DNA of 29,166 nucleotides, taken from assembly GCF_000499385.1 (NCBI RefSeq), contig NW_013654328.1, positions 1-29,166 of the forward strand, in the 5' to 3' direction. The first letter of the stretch is position 1. Each line of letters begins with the position of its first letter. The notes under the pieces are model-generated. The model was given only the letters and a program-made list of their open reading frames with translations, did no database searches and was not told where the DNA came from. This DNA comes from Eimeria necatrix (Eukaryota; Apicomplexa; Conoidasida; Eucoccidiorida; Eimeriidae). The position numbers and the translations under genes are program-made. Below are positions 19,115 through 29,158 of the stretch, piece after piece.

Positions 19115-19384
19115 CTACCCGAGCTTGTACAGTAGGATGGCGGTTTGCCCCACATAAAAGAAAATATTTGTCTTGTGTTCGCAAGAAGAACAGTTTGCGA
19201 AATCTCTGCCGACTACACAGTGCCAATTGGGGGAATATTTGGCATCAAAGAAGTCTTTGATGTGTTTGGAGATGTCCTCCTCCTTCTCATACTTGGCAGT
19301 GGCAATGGCTCCCTGGGACAGTGCGTCCTGGTACAAGTCGGACTCCGGGTCGATATCGGTGACTGGAGCTATCGGCGCGGCCAT
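19115..19384 (-). CDS. Divergent LC8-type dynein light chain
   Basis: Single exon, 89 residues, the usual LC8 length. The LC8 core is clear: [20 protein letters not shown], then [18 protein letters not shown]8 proteins are dimeric hubs in cytoplasmic and axonemal dyneins and bind short linear motifs. The groove segment that normally reads GSYVTHETKH is [11 protein letters not shown] here, so the conserved Tyr, Thr and His that line the peptide groove are Cys, Ser and Cys. This is probably a paralogue with altered partners, perhaps in gametes (inference). The start ATG lies at 19384 in GAAAATGG. The upstream region is shared with the divergently transcribed bL27 gene. Confidence 0.88.
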   Translation of the reverse strand: MAAPIAPVTDIDPESDLYQDALSQGAIATAKYEKEEDISKHIKDFFDAKYSPNWHCVVGRDFANCSSCEHKTNIFFYVGQTAILLYKLG

Positions 19385-19972
19385 TTTCGTGTCTATTTAA
19401 ATTAGTAAAATGTATTCAAGTCCTTGAGTTAAGTTACTTTCACACAGTTCTCTTGCGCTGAACCCCGGAGCTTTGCTACCGGGTCCTTTTCAGGAATTGC
19501 AGCTTCTTGTTCGCCCACGTTCCGTTAAGCGCGAGATCTCTACAGCTTTTCTCAGAAGTGCGTTAAAAATATCCCAGGGGTGTAATCAGATTCTATTCTA
19601 TGGTTCGATTGGAGCAGTTCTGTAGACATCGTGTTGTCCTGGGCGCTGCGCACCTCTGCAGCTGCTGCCAACTGCATCGTAATCTACTGCAGGAGAGCTA
19701 GTACAAGTAGGGCCCACATAGGTTTGAGTGGCTATGTGCGTTGGGCCTGAAGACCGGTTCGAAACCTTGAAATATCTTTTGTTTCGACTTTAGATGGCGG
19801 GTGTAAGCTTGTTTTTTGCAAATGAAATGGGCGTTTCCCGCTGGAAGGCGTGAGCGCATGTCTTCTCTTTTGTGCTGGCGTTCCTCCGGGGCTGTGGGTT
19901 TCCCCTGGATGGCGTCGGCGTAAATGGAGTTTTTTGACTTTTGGAGAGCATTTAGGGGATAAATTCGAGGCG
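19385..19972. promoter_or_regulatory. Shared upstream region of divergent dynein light chain and bL27 genes
   Basis: 588 bp lie between two divergent ATGs with no credible ORF. The region is not repeat-rich. I see no TATA box or motif I can name, so the promoter call rests only on gene orientation. Confidence 0.45.
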
Positions 19973-20923
19973 ATGCAGGCGGGCCGCGTCTCGGGGTTGG
20001 CGTTTGCTGCGGCGTCTTGCTGCAGCTGCTTCCCGGGGCCCCGGGGTCGCGTGGGAGCTGGCCGTGGCCCTCCCTCCGCTGCCCTGCGTCTGCTGTGCCT
20101 GTCCGCGGGCGGCGCTCACTGGCGCGTCCCGCCGCAGGCCCCCTTCGCCCCTCCTGCCCCGCCGTGCGGCCCGGCGCCGCCGTCGCTGGGGGCGCCTTTG
20201 CTGCGCGGGCTGCCGGCGCTGCTGCAGGGGCCGGGGAGGCGGCCGCCGTCGTGCGCGGGCGCGGAGGCTTTGGGGTGGTGGCGGCGGGAGAGCGTGCGGG
20301 GGAAGATGGTGAAGTCGTCGGCGTACCGGCGGCGAAGTCGGGCGTCGCCGACGGGCCAGGCGCAGAAGGCGCACTTGGGGCCGGTGCGGCTGGCGGGGGA
20401 GTACGTGGGCCCGGGGACGGTGCTGGTGCGGCAGCGGCGGTGGCTGGCGTGGGGCTTCGAGGGGAAGCGGCGGCGGCGGCACGTGAAGATGTACCCGGGG
20501 GAGAACGTGGGGGTGGCGAAGGACTCTTCGCTGGTGGCGCTGGTGCACGGGCGCGTGAAGTTCACGCGGGAGGAGTCGCTGCTGCTGCTGGAGCAGCAGC
20601 TGCAGCAGCTGCAGCAGCAGCCGCAGCAGCAGCAGCAGCTGCTGCAGCAGCGGCCGCTGCCGCGGATGCGCGTGAACGTGCTGCCCGAGCCGCGGGAGGA
20701 ACTGCTCGCGGAGGACCTCTGGAGGTACCGCACGGAGGCCGTGGCCTCCCCCGAGGAAAACCGACTGCTCTGCAGCCTCCGCCAGAAGGGCCGCCAGCCC
20801 TTCGCCGCCCCCGCCCGCAATCCGCCCCGCAAGCCGCTGCCCAGGCCCAAAGCCCTCAGCAGGTTCGACCCCTGGCAGCCCAACACCCTTCCCGACGCGC
20901 CCCCGCTCTGCGAAGACAGGTGA
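19973..20923 (+). CDS. Organellar ribosomal protein bL27 with insertion and long C-terminal extension
   Basis: 316 residues in one exon from ATG 19973 to TGA 20921-20923. The bL27 core lies near residues 110-205: MVKSSAYRRRSRASPTGQA, LGPVRLAGEYVGPGTVLVRQ, then YPGENVGVAKDSSLVALVHG and RVKFTRE. bL27 sits close to the peptidyl-transferase centre in bacterial-type ribosomes. Two oddities stand out. About 14 extra residues (RWLAWGFEGKRRRRHVK) split the usual RQRGT-F-PGENVG element, and excising them as an intron would break frame. A tail of more than 100 residues begins with a Leu/Gln tract. The first 105 residues are Gly/Pro/Arg/Ala-rich leader with no consensus motif, so mitochondrion versus apicoplast is open; the KSS opening and long tail resemble mitochondrial forms. 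The stop overlaps a possible donor (ACAG|GTGACC), so a further 3' exon cannot be excluded. Confidence 0.85.
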   Translation: MQAGRVSGLAFAAASCCSCFPGPRGRVGAGRGPPSAALRLLCLSAGGAHWRVPPQAPFAPPAPPCGPAPPSLGAPLLRGLPALLQGPGRRPPSCAGAEALGWWRRESVRGKMVKSSAYRRRSRASPTGQAQKAHLGPVRLAGEYVGPGTVLVRQRRWLAWGFEGKRRRRHVKMYPGENVGVAKDSSLVALVHGRVKFTREESLLLLEQQLQQLQQQPQQQQQLLQQRPLPRMRVNVLPEPREELLAEDLWRYRTEAVASPEENRLLCSLRQKGRQPFAAPARNPPRKPLPRPKALSRFDPWQPNTLPDAPPLCEDR

Positions 20924-21153
20924 CCCCAACGGCAAGGGCTGCTGCTGCTGCTGCTGCTGCAAGTGCTGCTGCTGCAGTGCTGCTGCAGTGCTGCTGCTGC
21001 TGCAAGTGCTGCTGCTGCTGGGGGGGAGGTGGAGGCGGAGGGAGGGTGGGCTGCTTCGGACACTTTTTGAGGGCGTTTTGCTTTTTGCTTTTCATCTATT
21101 CTTTAATTTTTGGATTCGGGCTCTTCTCCCGCACAACAATGTACACTCCCCTG

Positions 21154-21187
<34 letters not shown>

Positions 21188-21295
21188 ATGAGTGTGGGGA
21201 TAGTTTGAGGATAGGAGCAAGTGGAGAAAGGAGAAATGGAATTGAAAGGAGAGAAGGGAGGGACCGTAGGCAAAAAACTGTAGATGATGAGCCAG

Positions 21296-21327
21296 AGGGT
21301 TTAGGGTTTAGGGTTTAGGGTTTGGGG
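21296..21327. repeat. Interstitial telomere-like TTTAGGG tract
   Basis: Four consecutive GGGTTTA units end in GGGTTTGGGG, in intergenic DNA downstream of bL27. Confidence 0.9.
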
Positions 21328-21482
21328 TGCGAGGGACAGAGAGAGCGAGCTGAGTCTCTCTAAGCAAAGCCCAAGAGGCCTCAAACTGAGGAGCCAAGCC
21401 TCGACAGCTAGCCAGCTAGCTATTGAGTAATGACTGACGTGCTACTCGACTTGGTGCGGGGCGGGAAGTTGCAAAGGCCTTC

Positions 21483-21498
21483 GGGTGTACAGACAGCT
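21483..21498 (-). promoter_or_regulatory. Dispersed copy of the AGCTGTCTGTACACCC element
   Basis: The minus strand reads AGCTGTCTGTACACCC, identical to the core of unit 6 of the array in the ankyrin-CCP intron. It is isolated here, without the spacer or tandem neighbours. Confidence 0.55.
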
Positions 21499-21808
21499 CA
21501 ACGGCCAGCAGAAAAGGAAGTGCAGAAGAAGACAAAAAGCTCCAAAACCCTCGAGAGGCCAACAGAAACAAAACATGAAGAAGCGCATGCATAGAGCTAG
21601 CGGCGCTGCATGCAGCAGCAGCTGCTGAAGGCACTTGGGAGAAACTGTTAAAGTTAGAAACGAAAATTAGTTTCTCGTTGCTTTACTTTCTAGCTGAAGT
21701 CGTCAGGGAGTTGTGCTGCAGCTAAAAGCACTAAGGCGGCGGGCAGCGCCAAGTGGAATAGAAGTGACTCTGGTGTTGCGGCAGTCAGTGTCTGAAGAGG
21801 TGCAAGAA

Positions 21809-21832
21809 GCTGGGGTGTACGTACACCCCAGC
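21809..21832. promoter_or_regulatory. 24-bp perfect palindrome centred on GTAC|GTAC
   Basis: GCTGGGGTGTAC is followed directly by its exact reverse complement. No spacer or mismatch is present over 24 bp. It lies in the intergenic region about 0.9 kb upstream of the VPS13-family ATG. Confidence 0.7.
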
Positions 21833-22429
21833 GCGAGTTGAATGCCGCGGCGGTAATTCCGAAAACTGCGGCGCCGAAAGAAAGCAGCATCGACGCCTTT
21901 GCGGGCGGAAGAGGCGCTTCTGGGCCCTTCTTTCGCGTTAATGAAGTAAAACTCCCTCATTTATCGCTTAATTCCCCTTTTAATTCTCCCAAAGGGGAAA
22001 GAAAACAGTGAATTCCAGACGCAGACCCGCGCTGCAGGCTGCCACGGCTGCGCCGGCTGCGCCGCGCGTATCTTCGTGTGTGTCCCATTAAATAGACTCT
22101 TCCAGCGAAAATAAATAAAAGTATTAAATTTAAATTCAAAAAAGCGGAAACGCCTTCAAAAGGAGGCGGGAAGCGCGAGGGGGGCCCCTGCTGGCCGATG
22201 CTGGTGGAGCCCGCGCTGCAGCTGTGCAAGTTGCTGCAGCTCTTGGCGCTAAAGCCTCACCAGCGAAAGCTGCAGCTCAAATTGAAGGCCCACGCAATTC
22301 CTTTGAAGCAAAAAAGTCTTTTTTGCTTTTGTTCTGTTCTGCTGCGCCTCCAGCGCTTCTCTTCGCGGGGCCCCTCAAGCGGCTTCTTTCGGCAGCAGCT
22401 TCGAGGCCGCGTTCTTCGCTGGCCGTTCG

Positions 22430-22443
22430 GGTGTACGTACACC
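22430..22443. promoter_or_regulatory. GGTGTACGTACACC palindrome
   Basis: A 14-bp perfect palindrome, the core of the 24-bp one at 21809, placed 281 bp upstream of the VPS13-family start codon. Confidence 0.55.
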
Positions 22444-22723
22444 TCGCCGCGCCGCCGCGCTGCCCCAGCGCCGCCTGTCGGGGGGCGCGCGAGCAGCAGC
22501 AGCAGCAACGGACCGACAGCAGCAGCAGCAGCAGCAGCAACATGCGGCTGGCTGCGGCTGTTAGATGCATGCATGGCCCAATGCCCGCTCGCGGGAGATG
22601 AGCAGCAGGCCCTACCACAGCCCCAGCACCTAGGGGTTTCATCTGACCAGCAGCAGCTGCTGCTGCTGCAGCTGCTCCCGCACCCACTGCAGCCGCTGCA
22701 GCAGCAGCAGCAGCAGCAGGGCC

Positions 22724-23032
22724 ATGCTGGGCCGGCTCGTGGAGCTGCTGCTGCAGCGGCTGCTGCGCAGCTTCGGCCTAAACGCAGCAGCAGTGTCTGC
22801 CAGCGCCCGCGAGGGCCTGGTGGTCAAGGGCCTGGTTTGCTGCTGCAGCAGCCTCAGCTCCGTGCTGCTGCTGCACTCGCTGCTCATTGGGGAGATACGA
22901 ATTGAGGCCTCCTGGAAGCAGCTGCTGCAGCTGCTGCTGCTGCAGCAGCAGGGGCTCCTGCAGGTGCACGTACACCGCGTCTATGCCCTCGTGGCCACGC
23001 AAAGCGACCTGCCCGCTGCGGGCCTCAAGGCG

Positions 23033-23079
<47 letters not shown>

Positions 23080-23167
23080 GCAGGGCTTGCGCACGCGCTT
23101 GCATGGAGTTTTTTTCTCTCCCCTGTGGCGCGCCGTGGGGGCCCTCCTAGTCAGAGGCCCACACGCT

Positions 23168-23216
<49 letters not shown>

Positions 23217-23385
23217 GCAGCAAACCAGGGCGTCTTGGGCTTCAGCAGAAGCTGCTGCAGCGGATTCTGCTGCTGCTGTCTCGAAAGCTGTCAGTCCACA
23301 TTGAAGATGTCCACTTGCGGCTGGAGGACGCAACGGGACGTGCGCGTTTTGCTGCTGCAGCAGCAGCTGCTGCAGATGCGCCGTG

Positions 23386-23423
<38 letters not shown>

Positions 23424-23518
23424 GGAGAAGCAGGAGAGCGTGCCAGCCACTGAGCTGCAGCATAGACGTGAGGCCAGTGCAGTGCGGGCTAATAGCTGCT
23501 TCCGTGTGTTTGACTCCC

Positions 23519-23560
<42 letters not shown>

Positions 23561-23665
23561 GCAGCAGCACCAGCAGCGCCAGCAGCAGCAGCAGCAGCCG
23601 CTGCAGCTGCGGGCCGCGGCCCCGGCGCTGCGCGGCTGCGGCGCCTCTCAGACCCCACACCTTTG

Positions 23666-23699
<34 letters not shown>

Positions 23700-23869
23700 G
23701 CCGAGCAGCAGAAGGACAGGCTGCTTCTGCGAGGTGTACGTACACCCCAAGCTGCGCAGACACCCCACAGCGCAGCGCCGTCTTGCGGCAGCAGTCCTTC
23801 CCCCCGCTGTGCAGCAGCCCGGGCCGCGCTGCTGCAGCAAACGGGGCTGCGCTGCCCACTGCAGCAGCA

Positions 23870-23904
<35 letters not shown>

Positions 23905-24128
23905 CGAGGAGGAGGAGGCAGCTACGTCGCAGACGGCAAGTGCTGCCGAGGCGGCGATAGCGGCAGCAGCAGCAGCGACAGAAGGTGCTGCAGCAGACGG
24001 CGCTGCAGCACCAGACAGTGCTGCTGCAGCAGACAGTGCTGCAGCAGCAGCAGCTAGCGCTGCAGCAGCAGCTCTGTGGCGTGGCTGCGATTACGAAGGG
24101 GCCGTGTCCCTAGGGGGAGAGGCCCTAG

Positions 24129-24161
<33 letters not shown>

Positions 24162-24215
24162 CGTCACAATTACTACCGAGCGCCAAGGCGCAAGCAGACA
24201 AAAGCGCTGCTGCCA

Positions 24216-24260
<45 letters not shown>

Positions 24261-24380
24261 GGTTGGAAGGCGTCAGTGTTGTGCAGGCAGCAGGCGTTGC
24301 TGCTTACTGGAACTGCTGCTGCTGGAGGCTGACTTCGAGGCAGCAAGTGAACCCCAACTCGCCAGCCTTTGTTGCTGCCT

Positions 24381-24438
<58 letters not shown>

Positions 24439-25199
24439 CGGGTGAGCTGTCAGCTAGACAAAAAGAAACGAACAGACAGCAGCAGACAAGGGGACTTGGG
24501 AGCAGCAAAAAGATAAAAATTAAAAGATGAAAGATAAGAAATAAAAGAAAGAAATATAAAAAAATAAAAATAAGAAATAAATAGAAATATAAAAAGATAA
24601 AAAGGAAATAAAAGAAAAGAAGCAAACGGACAAAAGAGCTGCCAGGCAGCAGCACGAGGGCCTTTAAAGAATTTCAAATTATCTCATTTATCAATTTTAG
24701 ACAAAAGCTGCTGGCTAGCTGCTAGCTGCTGGCTAGCTGCTGGCTAGCTGCTGGCTAGCTGCTGGCTAGCTGCTAGCTAGCTGCTAGCTGCTGGCTAGCT
24801 GCTGGCTAGCTGCTAGCTGCTGGCTAGCTGCTGGCTAGCTGCTAGCTGCTGGCTGGCTGCTGGCTAGCTGCTGGCTAGCTGCTGGCTAGCTGCTGCGTCT
24901 GTGTTCGTTCAGGTTTCTTTTCCACTCAGTCACTTTCGGCCTTTCTTTTCGCTGGGCGCTTCGCGGCCTCGACGCAGCGCTTTGCTGCAGCAGCAGCAGC
25001 AGCAGCAGCAGCAGCGCGGATGCTGTGCTGCAAGGCCGGGAAGCAGCAGCAGCAACGGCAGCAGCAGCAGCGGCAGCAGCAGCAGCAGCAGCAGCAGCAG
25101 CGGCAAGCAGCACTTCGGCTGTCGACGGTGGAGGGAAGAGGGAAGCGGCGAAGACAGCCTCCCAGGTGTATGCCCAGCCGCAGCAGCAGCACCAAGCAG

Positions 25200-25245
<46 letters not shown>

Positions 25246-25357
25246 CGCGCTGTCTCTACAAATCGATGCTGAGATGTCTCCGCTTTTGCTGCTGCTTCGG
25301 GAGGAGCAGCTGCTGGATGCTGCGACGCTGCTCTGCTGGGTGGCAGAAGTTCACCGG

Positions 25358-25422
<65 letters not shown>

Positions 25423-25471
25423 CGCGGACGGTGCGGCGTTCTCGTCCGCTATACAGCGTCCGCGCGGATCA

Positions 25472-25523
<52 letters not shown>

Positions 25524-25624
25524 CAACAGCAACAGGACAGCAACAGGAGCAAAGGAGGGGACTCTACCGCCTCGCCCGTCCTGGCTGCCGCCGCCTCTCT
25601 TTTCTCCCCCAAATGTGCTGCGGG

Positions 25625-25662
<38 letters not shown>

Positions 25663-25723
25663 GCATCTGCTGTGGGTGAGGGGCTAAGCCCTGGGTCTGT
25701 CTGCAAACATTCTGCTGCGTCCC

Positions 25724-25758
<35 letters not shown>

Positions 25759-25900
25759 CCTTCAGCCTTCCGCGTTTCTGTCGTTGCTGCTGCCTTTCGT
25801 TTGTCGGCCCCACAGATTGAGGTGTACGTACACCCCAGACACAGACAGGCTGACCTGCTGCTTTCTTTTAGAGGCTCATATTTGTCACTCAGCGTCCAGC

Positions 25901-25949
<49 letters not shown>

Positions 25950-26038
25950 TCGTGCTGCTGCTGCTGGCGTTGCTGGAGGTGGCAAGAGGAGGTCCTCCCT
26001 GTTGTCCGTGGACGGTGTGCAGCAGCAGCAGCAGCTGG

Positions 26039-26086
<48 letters not shown>

Positions 26087-26179
26087 TGCTGCTGTCTGAG
26101 CTGTGCCTGTCTGTTGCTTCTGCTCGCGTTGAAGGCAGCGGCGCGGGGCGCTTCTCTATGGCTTGCGGGCTGCACACAG

Positions 26180-26224
<45 letters not shown>

Positions 26225-26362
26225 GCAGCGCGAGCAATGGACTGGCTGCAGCAGCAAAGACGCCACCGACGAACGCAGCAGCAGCAACAGCAGCAATGGC
26301 AGGATCAAGAAGCAGGGCGAGTGATCCTCGGTCGCTTGGGGCTGGCTGCCCTGCCTCGCAGC

Positions 26363-26401
<39 letters not shown>

Positions 26402-26483
26402 ATCCTTCTCTTTCTGAGCCCTCTGAACATACTGCGTCTCTCTTCCCTGTTTCCGTCCCTCCCTCACCTGCTGCAGCTTTAGC

Positions 26484-26530
<47 letters not shown>

Positions 26531-26640
26531 CCACGGCACACAAGCCTGCGGTGTACATACACCTGAAGAGGGACTGCAGCAGCAACTTCAATTCACGCAG
26601 CAGCTGCGGGCCAGGCGGGGCTAAGCAGAAGCCAGAGAGT

Positions 26641-26680
<40 letters not shown>

Positions 26681-26768
26681 TAGAGGACGCATGTGGAACC
26701 CGCTGCTCCACTTCTGTTTGTGTCCAGGTGTCGACTATACGTGCATCAGGGGAAGCTGCCTTTGTGTG

Positions 26769-26801
<33 letters not shown>

Positions 26802-26970
26802 GGACCTCCGCAGCGTGGCTGCTGCTGCTGCTGCACTCTGGGGGCACCAGGCAAAGGGGGGACTACAAGAAGCAAAAGAAAGAAATCGAGGAGCAGCAAA
26901 ATGCCAATTGGAGACACAAGAGACTCATTTATGGCTCCCAAAGGGAATAGAGGACCACACGGCTGCTGTG

Positions 26971-27016
<46 letters not shown>

Positions 27017-27490
27017 TGAGGGTGTCTGTCGCCTTTGAGGGCTTCTCAGTCCGTGTCTTCGCCGCTCAACCAGCGCATGCAGCACAGCGCCGCTCGCCTT
27101 TCGGGGCTCTGCCTGCTGCTGCTGCTTCTGCTGCTGCTGCTGCTGCTGCAGCAGCAGAACGGCCTCTACCCAGCATCAGGAGCCTCAGAAGCAGCCCCTG
27201 GATGGCTGCGGAGCAGCAAAGGGAACTTTTGCTGCTGCTGGGGGGTGGCCTTAGGGCTGACTGCGGTGAAGCTGAGATCACTCTTGCTCCGCAGCAGCAG
27301 AGTCCCATTTGCTGCTTCAGACGCGTGAGCAGCAGCAGCAGCAGCAACTGCAGCAGCAGCAGCCCCCGCTGCAGCTGCAGCAGCAATGGCGGTTCTGCAG
27401 ATTCAAAAACTGTCTCCCTTCGCAGCGTGAGTTCCTCATTAGCTGGCTCCTCCTGCTTATTGGGTGAAAGCAGCAGCAGCAGCAGCAACG

Positions 27491-27521
<31 letters not shown>

Positions 27522-27652
27522 GAGCACCACGGACGACCGTTGCTGCAGCGCCGCTGCGGAGGACTGGGGAAGACCCTCTCTGTTTTTGTCTCTGAAGGAC
27601 TTCTGTCTCTTTACTCAACCAATAAACAGCCAGTGCCGAAGCATCGCCTGCC

Positions 27653-27723
<71 letters not shown>

Positions 27724-28150
27724 GACAGCAGCAGCAGCAGCGACAGCAAAGCCGAAGCATGGTTGCCCGTGTTAATGCCCGTTTCTTGCCACTTGATGGC
27801 GTCAGTGCCGCACGAGTGCCCAGCAGAAGCAGCAGCAGCAGCAGCAACCACTGCAGCAACAGCAGCAGCAGCAGCAGCAGCAGCGAGGAACCTGGCGAAG
27901 CCCCTCCGTGTTTCTGTCTCAATGCATGTGGAGCCCCTCGGCCTATCAGCCAGCCCCTTAATTGTTTCTTCACTTGCTGCCTTCTTTGCTGCAGCAGACA
28001 GCCAAGCACTTCTGCAGCAGCAGCAGCAGCAGCAGCGGAAGAAGCAGCAGCAGCAGCAGCAAGAGCCGGAGAGCGCGCTGCTGGTGGGACCCTGCGCTTC
28101 GTCACCGTGTGCAAGTGATCCTGCTGCGTCGTTTTTGCTTCCAGCAGCAG

Positions 28151-28182
<32 letters not shown>

Positions 28183-28910
28183 CAAAGGCCAGAGGCAGCA
28201 CATGCGCACCAGCCGCTTCCTTGTACCATCAGCAGCAGCATTAGCGCCGACAGCAGCAGCGACAGCAGCAGCGACAGCAGCAGCAGCGACAGCAGCAGCA
28301 GCAGCAGCGACAGCAGCAGCAGCAGCGACAGCAGCAGCAGCAGCGACAGCAGCAGCAGCAGCAGCGAGTGCTTCTATGACGCGTTTGACCCTGTTGAATT
28401 TGGCCTCTCTGATGACTCCCCTGTGGGGCCCCTTGCAGCAGCGCATGCAAATACAATGCATGCAAATACAATGCATGCAAGTATATTGCATGCAAGTTTG
28501 TTGCATGCAGACGCAGTGCATGCAGGCACATTGCATGCAAGCGGCATGCATGCAGAGGCACTGCATGCAGCTGCCGTGCATGCAGCTGCGCATGCAGACC
28601 TGCATGCAGGGGCAGTGCATGCATGCACTCCGCATGCAGCGCTGCATGTACTTGGGACTGGAGCTGCAGCAGGAGCTGCAGCAGGCGCTGCAGCAGGTGC
28701 TGCAGCAGGAGCCGCAGCAGGAGCTGCAGCAGGAGCCGCAGCAGGAGCTGCAGCAGGAGCTGCAGCAGGCGAGGCCCAGGGGGCCCCTGGGGGCCCCTGG
28801 GGGCCCCCCCCGATTGTGCCCTTTTTAGGGGGCCTTTGCTGCATCTGTGGGGTTTCTCTCGAAGTGGCGCAGGTCTTCTGCGTCCTTTGCTGCCCGCCCC
28901 ACGACGCGCC

Positions 28911-28960
<50 letters not shown>

Positions 28961-29102
28961 GGCGCGCGCAGAGACTGTCTCCGCTGCTGCTGCGCGCTGA
29001 GGGCCTCGCCCTCTGCAGGCCCCTCCAGGGGGGCCCCCTGGCCTTCGCCTTTGCGGCGGACTGCAGGCGAGTGGCCTTGCGGCTGCAGCTCGCTAACGCA
29101 CT

Positions 29103-29158
<56 letters not shown>

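Larger units (their letters stand above)
20924..22723. other. Intergenic; repeats and palindromes, no gene supported
   Basis: The left part is a (CTG)n-rich stretch (about 20938-21020) and a (CTG)n at 21157-21184. A TTTAGGG tract, one TGTACAGACAGCT element and two GTAC-centred palindromes follow (listed separately). CTAGCTAGC-type words occur at 21408-21422. Open frames are repeat-derived. The last few hundred bases should contain the VPS13-family promoter. A frame from ATG 22198 is open but has no domain and overlaps the VPS13 start out of frame. Confidence 0.55.

Noticed and set aside
18924..19226. N-terminal extension of the bL33 frame
   Set aside because: It overlaps the dynein light chain coding sequence on the same strand and has no ATG-initiated leader. 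The ATG at 18923 gives a normal signal peptide.
19735..19775. GGTTCGAAAC resembling a tRNA B box
   Set aside because: Flanking bases do not form a T stem and no A box lies at a suitable distance.
22198..22905. 235-codon frame starting upstream of the VPS13 ATG
   Set aside because: It overlaps the VPS13 exon out of frame, is dominated by CAG-derived residues after the first 80 codons, and matches nothing recognisable.
28102..28844. Cys-Met-Gln or His-Ala-Cys repeat proteins in other frames and on the minus strand
   Set aside because: These are shadows of the GCATGC repeat. The VPS13 frame is open from 25816 to the window end with conserved words on both sides.
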